64,000 nucleotides of DNA from positions 230,029 to 294,028 of the forward strand of contig NZ_JAFBCX010000010.1 in assembly GCF_016907955.1 (NCBI RefSeq), read 5' to 3'. How positions within the stretch are numbered: the stretch's first letter is position 1; each line of letters begins with the position of its first letter. The DNA is from Lentzea nigeriaca. Its GTDB lineage: Bacteria > Actinomycetota > Actinomycetes > Mycobacteriales > Pseudonocardiaceae. A program made the position numbers and the translations under genes. The notes under the pieces were generated by a model, which was not told where the DNA came from, searched no databases, and was given only the letters and a program-made list of their open reading frames with translations. Below are positions 15,920-24,569 of this stretch, piece by piece.

Positions 15920-16872
15920 GACGACTGGCGCTGGTATCGATCATGTTGCTGACCGCGTGCTCGGCGGGTCCGGCGCCCAGCGAGGTCGTACCCCGCAGCG
16001 GCCCGGCACCGCAGCCGGCAGGCGCCAGCACGGTCACGGCCGCCCCGAGCAGCTCGGCGAGCCCGGCGCCGTCGTGCGACGCGACGGCGAGCCTGCGTCC
16101 CGGCCCGCTGCCTCCCGCGGGGCAGATGCCGGCGGGCTCGAACATGGAGCGGATCCTCAAGCGCGGCCGGTTGATCGCCGGGGTGGACCAGAACTCGTAC
16201 CTGATGGGGTTCCGCAACTCGTTCACCGGTGAGATCGAGGGCTTCGACGTCGACGTGGTGCGGCAGATCGCCAAGGCCATCTTCGGTGACGAGAAGAAGG
16301 TCCAGTTCAAGGTCGTCACGTCGGCCGAGCGGATTCCGATGCTGCAGAGCGGCGAGGTCGACCTCGTCGTCCGGACGATGACGATCACGTGTGAACGGCT
16401 CGAGCGCGTCGACTTCTCGTCGGTCTACTACCAGGCGGGGCAACGGGTGCTGGTGCGCCGCAACTCGGGCAACACCAGTGTGGACAGCCTCAAGGACAAG
16501 AGGGTGTGCGTGGCGTCGGGGTCGACGTCACTGGGCAACGTGATCAACCGGGTGAAGACGACGGTGAGCGTGCCGAACTGGACGGACTGCCTGGTGATGC
16601 TGCAGCAGGGGCAGACCGACGCGATCTCCACCGACGACACGATCCTCGCGGGCCTGGCCGCGCAGGACCCGTACACGGAGGTGGTCGGGGGGCGGTTCAC
16701 CGAGGAGCCGTACGGGGTGGGTATCCCCAAGGGACAGGAGGACCTGGTCAGGTTCGTCAACGGCGTACTGGAACGAATGCGCTCCGACGGCTCGTGGAGC
16801 GGGATCTACTGGCGTTGGCTGAGCACGCTGGGTCCGGCACCGGCGCCGCCCGTCGCTCGTTATCGGGACTAG
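15916..16872 (+). CDS. glnH: GlnH-type amino-acid binding lipoprotein
   Basis: The 318-residue protein has a lipoprotein signal with lipobox LLTAC, lipid-bearing Cys15, and a Pro/Ser/Ala-rich linker. A family 3 solute-binding domain follows (LIAGVDQNSYLMGFRN, EIEGFDVDVVRQIAKAIFGD, then VDLVVRTMTITCERLERVDF). In mycobacteria GlnH binds aspartate and glutamate outside the cell and signals through GlnX to the kinase PknG. No transporter permease is present, which fits a sensing role. The GTG at 15916 overlaps the glnX stop (GTGA), so the two are translated together. Confidence 0.92.
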   Translation: MRRLALVSIMLLTACSAGPAPSEVVPRSGPAPQPAGASTVTAAPSSSASPAPSCDATASLRPGPLPPAGQMPAGSNMERILKRGRLIAGVDQNSYLMGFRNSFTGEIEGFDVDVVRQIAKAIFGDEKKVQFKVVTSAERIPMLQSGEVDLVVRTMTITCERLERVDFSSVYYQAGQRVLVRRNSGNTSVDSLKDKRVCVASGSTSLGNVINRVKTTVSVPNWTDCLVMLQQGQTDAISTDDTILAGLAAQDPYTEVVGGRFTEEPYGVGIPKGQEDLVRFVNGVLERMRSDGSWSGIYWRWLSTLGPAPAPPVARYRD

Positions 16873-16885
16873 GGAGGGTCGCGAG

Positions 16886-19015
16886 ATGGGTGAGGAACTG
16901 GATCTGCCCGCGACAGGGCCCGCGACGTCACCGGGGACCGCACCCTGGTCGGTGTCGCAGGAGGTCTCGCGATCGAGCTCAGGCCGGTCGCGGCGGGGCA
17001 GCGCGCGGTCGATGAGCCGCGGCCGGCTGGGCGCGGGGCTGGTCGAGGTGCCGCGGGTGCCGTACCGGGATCCGAAGACCGCGGTGCTGGAGAACCCCGA
17101 GGTGCCGGAGGCCAAGCGGTTCTGCTCGAAGTGCGGCAAGAAGGTCGGGCGGCGCAAGGACGGCAAGCCCGGCAGGGTCGAGGGGTTCTGCCCGCAGTGT
17201 GGTCACGCGTACTCGTTCACGCCCAAGCTCGAGCCGGGCGAGCTGCTGCACGACCAGTACGAGGTGCTGGGGTGTCTCGCGCACGGTGGCCTGGGGTGGC
17301 TGTACCTGGCGCTGGACCACGCGGTGAGCGACCGGTGGGTGGTGCTCAAAGGCCTGCTCGACTCGGGTGACGCCGATGCGATGGCGGCGGCGATGGCGGA
17401 GCGGCGGTTCCTGGCCGAGGTCGAGCACCCGAACATCGTGAAGATCCACAACTTCATCCGGCACGAGGACCGCAAGACCGGCAACACCGTCGAGTACATC
17501 GTGATGGAGTACGTCGGCGGCGAGTCGATCAAGGACATGATCACGAAGCGGCGCCGCGAGGGCCGCGGTGACGAGGCGTTGCCGCTGGCGCAGGCGATCG
17601 CGTACGTGCTGGAGATCCTGCCCGCGGTCGGTTACCTGCACGGCGTGGGGCTGCTGTACTGCGATTTCAAGCCGGACAACATGATCCACACCGAGGAGCA
17701 GCTCAAGCTGATCGACCTGGGCGCGGTGCGCCGCATCGACGACCACCACTCCCCCATCTACGGCACGATCGGCTACCAGGCGCCGGAGATCGGCACGATC
17801 GGGCCGTCGGTGTTCTCCGACATCTACACCGTCGGGCGCGCTTTGGCGGTGATGAGCTTCCCGTTCGACTTCCGCGGCCGTTGCAAGGACCGGCTGCCCA
17901 CAGTGGACGAGGAGCCGCTGCTGGGCCGGTTCGAGTCGTTCCACCGGCTGCTGCTGCGCGCGACGAACCCGAACCCGGAGCTGCGGTTCTCCAGCGCGGA
18001 GGACATGGCCGACCAGCTCACGGGTGTGCTGCGCGAGGTGCTGTCGATCGAGGACGGTGTGCAGCGGCCGGGCCCGTCACGGCAGTTCACCCCGGAACGG
18101 CGCCGGTTCGGGGTGGAGGGCGCGCTGGACCTCACCGAGGTGGCGCTGGCGTTGCCGGTGCCGACCGTGAGCACCTCCGACGCGGCCGCCTCCTGGCTGG
18201 CGACGGCGACGACGTCGGATCCGGCGGGCCTGCGCAAGGCACCGGAGCTGACGGTGGAGGTGCGGCTGCGGATCGTGCGGGTGCTGATCGAGTCCGGTGA
18301 CACCGAGGCCGCGCTGCGGGAGCTGGAAGCGCTGACGACACCGTCGATGTTCGACGAGTCCGAGCTCGACCCGGAGGACTGGCGGCCCGACTGGTACCGC
18401 GGCCTCGCGGCGTTGACCGACAAGCGGCCGCAGGACGCGCTGGGGTTCTTCGACGCGGTGTGCTCGGCTGTGCCGGGTGAGGCGGCGCCGAAGCTCGCGC
18501 TGGGCGTGTGCTGCGAGGCCACCGAGGATCTGAAGGCGGCGGCGGGCTGGTACGAGCTCGTGTGGCGCACCGACCACGCGTACGTGTCGGCGGCATTCGG
18601 GCTGGCGCGGGTTCTGCTCGCGTGCGGCGACCGGGCGCGGGCGGTCGAGGTGCTGCTGTCCGTTCCGGACACTTCCTCCCAGCATCTGGCCGCGCAGATC
18701 GCGGCGGTCCGCGCGCAGCTCGGTCACGGCGACGCCGACGACCTCGTCGCGGCCGGGGAACGCTTGCACGCCTTGGACATCGACGTACATTCGCACACCC
18801 AGCTGTCGGCGGAACTGCTGGAGGCGGCGTTCGACTACGTGACCCGCAATCAGGCCGCCGAGGGCAGGGTGCTGGACTGTGCACTCTCCGAACACGAGCT
18901 TCGGCTGGGTCTCGAGCGGCGCTACCGCACGCTGGCCCGGTTCGCGGCCACGCCGGAGGAACGGATCGCATTGGTGGACCGCGCGAACGCGGTAAGGCCG
19001 AGGACGTTGGTTTGA
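16886..19015 (+). CDS. pknG: serine/threonine protein kinase PknG
   Basis: The 709-residue soluble kinase has the full PknG layout. A flexible N-terminus comes first, then a rubredoxin-like metal site (Cys80, Cys83, Cys102, Cys105). The kinase domain follows, with Lys155 in VVLKG, CDFKPDN in place of HRD, and DLGAV as the metal-binding loop. TPR repeats run from about residue 430 to the end. In mycobacteria and corynebacteria PknG phosphorylates GarA/OdhI and so tunes 2-oxoglutarate use to amino-acid supply. It is third in the glnX-glnH-pknG operon, and its stop overlaps the start of the next gene (TGATG). Confidence 0.96.
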   Translation: MGEELDLPATGPATSPGTAPWSVSQEVSRSSSGRSRRGSARSMSRGRLGAGLVEVPRVPYRDPKTAVLENPEVPEAKRFCSKCGKKVGRRKDGKPGRVEGFCPQCGHAYSFTPKLEPGELLHDQYEVLGCLAHGGLGWLYLALDHAVSDRWVVLKGLLDSGDADAMAAAMAERRFLAEVEHPNIVKIHNFIRHEDRKTGNTVEYIVMEYVGGESIKDMITKRRREGRGDEALPLAQAIAYVLEILPAVGYLHGVGLLYCDFKPDNMIHTEEQLKLIDLGAVRRIDDHHSPIYGTIGYQAPEIGTIGPSVFSDIYTVGRALAVMSFPFDFRGRCKDRLPTVDEEPLLGRFESFHRLLLRATNPNPELRFSSAEDMADQLTGVLREVLSIEDGVQRPGPSRQFTPERRRFGVEGALDLTEVALALPVPTVSTSDAAASWLATATTSDPAGLRKAPELTVEVRLRIVRVLIESGDTEAALRELEALTTPSMFDESELDPEDWRPDWYRGLAALTDKRPQDALGFFDAVCSAVPGEAAPKLALGVCCEATEDLKAAAGWYELVWRTDHAYVSAAFGLARVLLACGDRARAVEVLLSVPDTSSQHLAAQIAAVRAQLGHGDADDLVAAGERLHALDIDVHSHTQLSAELLEAAFDYVTRNQAAEGRVLDCALSEHELRLGLERRYRTLARFAATPEERIALVDRANAVRPRTLV

Positions 19016-19983
19016 TGGACACCCTGAAGTGCCCGGAGTGCTTCGCGCCCGTGGCGCCGGAAGACCGGTTCTGCGAGGCGTGCGGGCGCAACCTGCTGGT
19101 CCGCCGCACGCCGCTGGGCGGGCCGACCGGGCCCGCGCAGGCTTCGTGCATCCTGTGCGGCTCGCCGGACATCGACGACGAGGACTACTGCACCCAGTGC
19201 GGGCGGCACCAGCCGTCGGCGCGTGACCGGGTCGAGTACACCCTCGGCGCGGTGTCGGGTGTGTCGGACCGGGGCAAGCGGCGGGCACGCAACGAGGACT
19301 CGATGGCGTTCGGGCACGTCGCGGGCAAGGGTGCCGCCGCCGTCGTCTGCGACGGTGTGGCGTCGTCCGAACGCGCTGAGCAGGCGTCGCAGGCCGCTGC
19401 CGACGCGGCGGTGGACGTGCTGCTGAACGCGTTGATCGACTCCGCCGACGCCGAGCAGGCGATGGTCGACGCCGTCTCGGCCTCGTGCTTCGCGGTCGAG
19501 CAGCTGGTGGAGAACGAGCCGGTCGAGGCGGGTGGCCGGGGTGTCGCACCGTCGTGCACGTTCGTGTCGGTGCTGGTCACCGAGAACTCGGCGACGATCG
19601 GCTGGGTCGGCGACTCACGGGCGTACTGGTTGTCCGAGGAGGGCTCCAAGCAGCTCACGACCGACGACACGTGGGCGGCGCAGCTGGTCGCGGAGGGTGT
19701 GCTGACCGAGGAGCAGGCGCGCACGGACCGGCGGGCGCACGTGCTGTCGCGGTGGATCGGCGCGGACGCCGGGCAGGTGGTCCCGCAGGTCGTGACGCTG
19801 AAGCCGACCTCGCCGGGTGTGTTCCTGCTGTGCTCGGACGGGCTGCACAACTACCGGCCGCAGCCGGAGGACCTGCAGCCGTTGCTGCCGTGCGGGCCGG
19901 AGGAGTTCGTGAAGGTCGCCCTCGAAGCAGGTGGCCACGACAACATCACGGTCGTGCTGGTGCCGTTCGCCCCGGCGGGCTGA
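19015..19983 (+). CDS. PP2C-type protein phosphatase with double zinc ribbon
   Basis: The 322-residue protein starts with two zinc ribbons, using Cys6/9/20/23 and Cys45/48/59/62. A PP2C domain follows, with RNEDS (92-96), CDGVA, GDSRAYW, CSDGL and GGHDNITVV, which carry the metal-binding aspartates. It should remove phosphate from Ser/Thr residues. The ATG overlaps the pknG stop by one base, so kinase and phosphatase are made together. This suggests that it opposes PknG, perhaps on the same substrates; that is inference. The zinc ribbons mirror the rubredoxin site of PknG. Confidence 0.92.
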   Translation: MDTLKCPECFAPVAPEDRFCEACGRNLLVRRTPLGGPTGPAQASCILCGSPDIDDEDYCTQCGRHQPSARDRVEYTLGAVSGVSDRGKRRARNEDSMAFGHVAGKGAAAVVCDGVASSERAEQASQAAADAAVDVLLNALIDSADAEQAMVDAVSASCFAVEQLVENEPVEAGGRGVAPSCTFVSVLVTENSATIGWVGDSRAYWLSEEGSKQLTTDDTWAAQLVAEGVLTEEQARTDRRAHVLSRWIGADAGQVVPQVVTLKPTSPGVFLLCSDGLHNYRPQPEDLQPLLPCGPEEFVKVALEAGGHDNITVVLVPFAPAG

Positions 19984-20023
19984 GGTTCGCGGCAACCTGG
20001 GGCCGTGCCCTGGGTTTGGGCGC

Positions 20024-20042
20024 TTGACTGAAGCCATAGAGT
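20024..20042 (+). promoter_or_regulatory. promoter-like element sharing the CTGAAGCnATAGAGT motif
   Basis: TTGACTGAAGCCATAGAGT lies 43 bases before the GH9 start codon. Its right part matches the element at 45711-45733 (CTGAAGCTATAGAGT) and ends in TAGAGT, which fits a TAnnnT -10 box. The left arm of the palindrome present in the other copies is missing here. Confidence 0.45.
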
Positions 20043-20084
20043 GATCGTGCCGCCGCCCTCCGTTACGTTTTGGAGGCGTACGGG

Positions 20085-21863
20085 ATGGGCACTGGTAGGC
20101 GTTCGTTCCTGCTCGCAACGGCTGGAGCGCTGGCCGCGGCGGGTACGGCTTCAGCCTCGCCGGGCGGGCTGACGTGGGTGCTGACGAACAACGTCGGCTA
20201 TGAGGCCGAGGGGCCGAAGCGGGCGGTGATCGCCTGTTCGACGCCGGGGGCGCACCGGTTCGAGCTGGCCGAGCACGGCAGCGGCAAGGTGGTGTATCGC
20301 GGCACCGCGAGGCAGGTGGGGCCGGTGGCGGACTGGAAGGCGAACCAGTTCCCGGCGGTGCCGTCGTTCTACTCGGTCGCGGACTTCTCGAACTTCACAC
20401 GTTCTGGTGAATTCGTGCTGTCGACGGACGGCGGGGTGTCGCGGCCGTTCGTGATCGAGCCGCTGGTGCTGGAGCGGCGGACGTTGCCGCACGTGGTGCG
20501 GTTCTTCAAGGACTCACGGTCCTTCGGCGAGTACGACCGGGTGGACCGCTCGCTGCCGTACGAGCCGGATCGGTCGATCCGCGTGGACGCGCACGGCGGG
20601 TGGTACGACGCGGCTGCGGACTGGTCGAAGCACTTCACGCAGCTGTCGAAGTACTCGTTCTGCAACACGCTGCAGCTGCCGTTGACCGCGTACGTGCTGT
20701 GGGCGGCCTACGACGAGCTGACGCGGCGGGCGAACCCGGATTTCCGGCACCTGCGGGAGCTGCTGCACGACGAGGCGGTGTACGGGGCGGACTACCTGGT
20801 GCGGGTGCAGATGCCGGGCGGGTCGTTCTACGGGTCGGTGCGGCAGCCGCAGGAGGACGACATCGGCATCGACCCGGCGAAGCGGTTCCTGCGCAAGGGC
20901 CCGCTGAACTACCGCGAGGGTTGCGGGGTGGCCATCGCGGCGTTGGCGCGGGCGGCGCGGGGCACGGTGGACGGGGAGTTCCCGCGGTCGCGGTACCTGG
21001 CGGCGGCCGAGGCGGCGTTCGAGTTCCTGCAGGTCAACAACGTGCGGTTGACCAACGACGGCAAGGAGAACATCCAGGACGACTACAACGTCCTGCTCGC
21101 CGCCGTGGAGTTGGTCAAGACGGCCCCGAAGCCGGAGTACCGGGCTGAGGCGGACAGGCGGGCGGCCGCTCTGGTCGCGCGGTTGATGCCACGCGGGCAT
21201 TTCCGGGCTGATGACAAGGATCGGCCGTACTTCCACCCGTCCGATGCGGGCATGCCGGTGGTGGCGTTGCTGGCGTATGCGTCGATCGCGGGCCCTGACG
21301 TGCTGGCGGCGGTCCGGAAGTCGCTGGAGTTCGAGCTGTCGATCACCGGCGCGGTGCCCAACCCGTTCGGGTACGCGCGGCAGGTGGTCCAGACGGCGGC
21401 CGGTGAGCGGTTCGACGGGTTCTTCTTCCCGCACGACGCGGCGGGCACGTGGTGGCAGGGCGAGAACGCGCGCCTGGCCTCACTGGCGACCGCGGCGAGG
21501 CTGGCGGCCCGGAAATTCGACGCAGCGTTCGATGCGGCGTTCGCGGCGCGCCTGCGGTCGTACGCGGCGGACCAGCTGAACTGGATCGTGGGCTGCAACC
21601 CGTTCGACGTGTGCATGCTGGAGGGCAGCGGGCGGACGGCGCCGATCTACCTGGAGTACCCGGACGGGTCGGCGACGGGGTCGTGGCGGTGGGTCCGGGC
21701 TGCGGGCGGGATCGTCAACGGGATCACCGGTCGTGCCGCGGACGGGCGTGGGATCGAGTGGGATCCGGGTGTGGCGTCGTCGGGTCCGAACACGGACTGG
21801 CGGTGGCTGGAGCAGTGGATCCCGCACTCGACGTGGTTCCTGTACGCGGTGGCCGCGGGGTAG
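20085..21863 (+). CDS. Tat-exported glycoside hydrolase family 9 enzyme
   Basis: The ATG at 20085 follows GGAGG by 8 bases and gives 592 residues. The N-terminus GRRSFLLATAGALAAA has a twin-arginine-type signal. An Ig-like cellulase N-domain follows (about 30-130), then the GH9 catalytic barrel with GGWYDAAADWSKH. The C-terminal part (NWIVGCNPFDVCMLEG) and LEQWIPHSTWF hold the likely acid Glu. The motif is closer to the DASGDxSKY GH9 group than to classical DAGDY cellulases, so cellulose is not certain as substrate. No carbohydrate-binding module is present. The last 140 bases overlap a convergent regulator gene. Confidence 0.87.
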   Translation: MGTGRRSFLLATAGALAAAGTASASPGGLTWVLTNNVGYEAEGPKRAVIACSTPGAHRFELAEHGSGKVVYRGTARQVGPVADWKANQFPAVPSFYSVADFSNFTRSGEFVLSTDGGVSRPFVIEPLVLERRTLPHVVRFFKDSRSFGEYDRVDRSLPYEPDRSIRVDAHGGWYDAAADWSKHFTQLSKYSFCNTLQLPLTAYVLWAAYDELTRRANPDFRHLRELLHDEAVYGADYLVRVQMPGGSFYGSVRQPQEDDIGIDPAKRFLRKGPLNYREGCGVAIAALARAARGTVDGEFPRSRYLAAAEAAFEFLQVNNVRLTNDGKENIQDDYNVLLAAVELVKTAPKPEYRAEADRRAAALVARLMPRGHFRADDKDRPYFHPSDAGMPVVALLAYASIAGPDVLAAVRKSLEFELSITGAVPNPFGYARQVVQTAAGERFDGFFFPHDAAGTWWQGENARLASLATAARLAARKFDAAFDAAFAARLRSYAADQLNWIVGCNPFDVCMLEGSGRTAPIYLEYPDGSATGSWRWVRAAGGIVNGITGRAADGRGIEWDPGVASSGPNTDWRWLEQWIPHSTWFLYAVAAG

Positions 21864-22686
21864 CGACGAGGTCGAGCAGCGTCATCGCGTCGTGGTCGGG
21901 GGTGCCGGGCGTGGCGAGGTAGACGATGAGGCGCTGGCCCTGGCCGCGGTTGAGGGTCAGCGCCTCGTGCGAGAGCGTCATGGTGCCGACCTCGGGGTGG
22001 TAGGTGGTCTTCTCACCGTCGCCGATGGTGCGGACCTCGTAGCGTTCCCAGAACCGGTTGAAGTCGGGGCTCTTGACGACGAGCTCGCCGACCAGTGAGG
22101 CGAGGTCGGGGGCGTCGGGGTCGGTGCCGGCGATGGCGCGCAGCTGCGCGACGCACGCCTGTGCTTTCTGTTCCCAGTCTGCCCACAGCTCGCGGGCGGC
22201 GGGGTGCAGGAACGTGTAGCGGATGGTGTTGCGCTGCCGTTCGGGCCAGTCCTCGATGCCGTACAGCAGCCGCAGTCCGCCGGGGTTGGCGGCGAGCAGG
22301 TCGTTGGTGCGGCTCACGACGTAGGCGGGGTTGGGCCGCAGGGTCTCCAGCAGCCGCAGCATGGTGGGGCGGACACGACGGGACGGCAACGGGCGGGGTT
22401 CTGGAGCCTGCCGTGCCGCCTGGGCGGCGAGTCCGCGCAGGAAGTCCCGTTCCTCGCAGTTCAGGCGCAGCGCACCGGCCAGCGCCTCGACGACGGCGGG
22501 GCTGGGCCTCGTCTCCTTGCCGCGTTCGAGCCGCACGTAGTAGTCGATGCTCACGCCGGCCAGTGCGGCGACTTCCTCGCGGCGCAGGCCGGGGGTGCGG
22601 CGGGGCCCGGTTCTGGAGGGCAGTCCGACGTCGGCCGGGCTGATGGCGCCGCGGCGTGCTCGCAGGAACCTCCCGAACTCGGTCAT
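21724..22686 (-). CDS. XRE-family regulator with MmyB-like ligand-binding domain
   Basis: The 320-residue protein starts MTEFGRFLRARR and has a helix-turn-helix (RTPGLRREEVAALAGVSIDY, then YVRLERGKE). The MmyB-like domain follows (RPNPAYVVSRTNDLLAANPG up to RLIVYLATPGTPDHDAMTLL). The family normally ends soon after that motif. Here about 46 further Pro/Thr/Ser-rich residues are read from the antisense strand of the GH9 gene, as if the original stop were lost. It is divergent from an MFS exporter gene and probably controls it. Confidence 0.88.
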   Translation of the reverse strand: MTEFGRFLRARRGAISPADVGLPSRTGPRRTPGLRREEVAALAGVSIDYYVRLERGKETRPSPAVVEALAGALRLNCEERDFLRGLAAQAARQAPEPRPLPSRRVRPTMLRLLETLRPNPAYVVSRTNDLLAANPGGLRLLYGIEDWPERQRNTIRYTFLHPAARELWADWEQKAQACVAQLRAIAGTDPDAPDLASLVGELVVKSPDFNRFWERYEVRTIGDGEKTTYHPEVGTMTLSHEALTLNRGQGQRLIVYLATPGTPDHDAMTLLDLVATPRPPRTGTTSSAGSTAPATASPCSDPTTPHPDPTRSHARPRHDR

Positions 22687-22781
22687 GGTCTTCAGTCTGC
22701 CAGCGGGAGGCCCGGTTTCCCTGGCCGTGTCACACCCCCTCTGGCGCTACCCGGAAAATCGCGGTCTGCTCCGCGGCCTCG

Positions 22782-24125
22782 ATGCTGACCAGCCTTGATC
22801 AGGTGACGACGACTCTCGCACCACCACAACAGACGGCCGGGCCGAAGCTGGTCCTGGCGACCGCGTTTCTGGGCGTCTTCCTGATCAACCTCGACTCCAT
22901 GGCGATGAACGTCGCGCTGCCGGGTATCGGACGCGAGTTCGGCGGCAGCACGGCGGCGTTGCAGTGGATCGTGGACGCCTACCTGGTGATGTTCGCGGCA
23001 CTGCTGCTGTCCGCGGGCGCTTTGTCGGACCGGGTCGGGGCGAGCCGTGCGTTCGGTGCCGGTGCCGCGGTCTTCACGTTCGCCTCGGTGGCGTGCGGGC
23101 TGGCGCCGGGGCTGGGCGGGCTGATCGGTGCCCGGCTGCTGCAGGGCGGTGCGGCGGCGATCATGCTGCCGTCGTCGCTGGCGCTGGTGCGGCAGGCGTT
23201 CCCGGACGCGGTGGCGCGGGCACGGGCGATCGCGCTGTGGACCGTGGGCGGGGCTCTGTCGCTCGCCGCGGGTCCGCTGGTCGGCGGGGTGCTGACCGGC
23301 ACGCTGGGCTGGCGGGCGATCTTCTTCGTGAACCTGCCGGTCGGTGTGGTGACGCTGCTGGTGCTGGCCCGTGCGCCGCGCTCGCCGCGGGTGACCCGGC
23401 CGCTCGATCCGCTCGGGCAGGTCACCGCGATCGTGACGCTGGTGGCACTGACGTTCGGGGTGATCGACGGCGTGCAGCCGGTGGCGCTGGGTGTGGCGGC
23501 GGTGGCGGCGCTGGTGTTCGTGCTGGTCGAGTCGCGGGCGGCGGCGCCGATGGTGCCGCTGGGCCTGTTCCGGTCGCGCACGGTGACGTTGTCGGTGGTG
23601 ATCGGGTTCGTGGTGAACGCCGCGTTCTACGGCCTGGTGTTCGTGCTGAGCCTCTACTTCCACGACCGGCTGGGGCTCTCGGCGATGACGGCGGGACTGG
23701 TGTTCGCGCCGATGACTGCGGTGATCGCGGTGGCCAACCTGGTCTCGGCGCGGGTCGCGGCCAGGTTCGGGCCGCGGCTGCCGATCGCCGTCGGCCAGCT
23801 GGTCTGCGCGGCGACGATGGTCGCGCTGCTGCGGGTGGACGAGGGGACGCCCCTGCCGGTGGTCGCGGCCCTGCTGGTCGGGGTCGGCTTCGGGCTGGGC
23901 AGCGCGATCCCGTCGCTGACCGCCGTGCTGATGGGCCACATCGCCGCGGACCGGGCGGGCATGGCCGCCGGGGTGCTGAACTCGTTCCGGCAGACCGGCG
24001 GCGCGCTCGCGGTGGCGGTGTTCGGGGCGGTGGGGCTGCGGGCCGGGCTGGCGGTGGCCGTGGTGATGCTGGTGGCCGCCTCGGCCGCGGCGCTGCTGTT
24101 GCCGCGCCGGTTTACCGCCGACTAA
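22782..24125 (+). CDS. MFS transporter (DHA2-type drug exporter)
   Basis: The 447-residue membrane protein starts near ATG 22782 (a GTG at 22803 is possible; neither has a clear ribosome binding site). The first helix ends in LINLDSMAMNVALPGIGREF, and motif A follows as GALSDRVGASR. About 12-14 hydrophobic helices are visible, with a GPLVGGVLTG motif in helix five as in drug/proton antiporters. It is divergent from the MmyB-type regulator, the usual pairing of regulator and exporter. The substrate is unknown. Confidence 0.9.
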   Translation: MLTSLDQVTTTLAPPQQTAGPKLVLATAFLGVFLINLDSMAMNVALPGIGREFGGSTAALQWIVDAYLVMFAALLLSAGALSDRVGASRAFGAGAAVFTFASVACGLAPGLGGLIGARLLQGGAAAIMLPSSLALVRQAFPDAVARARAIALWTVGGALSLAAGPLVGGVLTGTLGWRAIFFVNLPVGVVTLLVLARAPRSPRVTRPLDPLGQVTAIVTLVALTFGVIDGVQPVALGVAAVAALVFVLVESRAAAPMVPLGLFRSRTVTLSVVIGFVVNAAFYGLVFVLSLYFHDRLGLSAMTAGLVFAPMTAVIAVANLVSARVAARFGPRLPIAVGQLVCAATMVALLRVDEGTPLPVVAALLVGVGFGLGSAIPSLTAVLMGHIAADRAGMAAGVLNSFRQTGGALAVAVFGAVGLRAGLAVAVVMLVAASAAALLLPRRFTAD

Positions 24126-24148
24126 CTGCGGCGGGGCACTGTCGCGGC

Positions 24149-24556
24149 GTGAGATTCGTTTCTGTCGCGGCGGTGGCCGCTTTCGCGCTGGCCGCGCTGT
24201 CGTCCGGGGTGGCGCACGCGGAGTCGGCGCCGGGGTGTGCTCGGGTGACGCAGATCGGCAGGACCGCCTACATCGACGAGGGTGGTGGCCCGGTGGCGTC
24301 GGTGAAGCAGTTCAAGGGCTGTGGCAAGAACTGGGCGTACGTCTACGTGTGGGACTGGTACCACAACAAGGGCGACCGCTACTACGTCACGGCGGCGATC
24401 CTGCCCGGTTCGCGGGGGCACGTGAAGGGCGCCGACCGCGAGCGCGAGGTGTGGTCGCACGGCACCGACACGTTGTCGATCTGCACGCAGGCGCAGGGGC
24501 ATCTGGTGGACAACCCGGAGTTCGCGTTCTTCGCGACCACCGACAAGCGCTGCTGA
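24149..24556 (+). CDS. small secreted protein of unknown function
   Basis: From GTG 24149 the 135-residue product has a signal peptide (VRFVSVAAVAAFALAALSSG) with an AHA cleavage-like site near residue 24. The mature part is about 110 residues, Trp/Tyr-rich (NWAYVYVWDWYHNKGDRYYV), with four Cys residues that could form two disulfides. A longer open frame upstream is antisense-like reading of the MFS gene and is ignored. The family is not recognised. The gene follows the exporter by 23 bases. Confidence 0.75.
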   Translation: MRFVSVAAVAAFALAALSSGVAHAESAPGCARVTQIGRTAYIDEGGGPVASVKQFKGCGKNWAYVYVWDWYHNKGDRYYVTAAILPGSRGHVKGADREREVWSHGTDTLSICTQAQGHLVDNPEFAFFATTDKRC

Positions 24557-24569
24557 ACCTCATCATGGG

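Noticed and set aside
22964..24148. Long plus-strand frame leading into the small secreted protein
   Set aside because: It is an out-of-frame Arg/Gly-rich reading of the MFS gene; the secreted protein starts with its signal peptide at GTG 24149.
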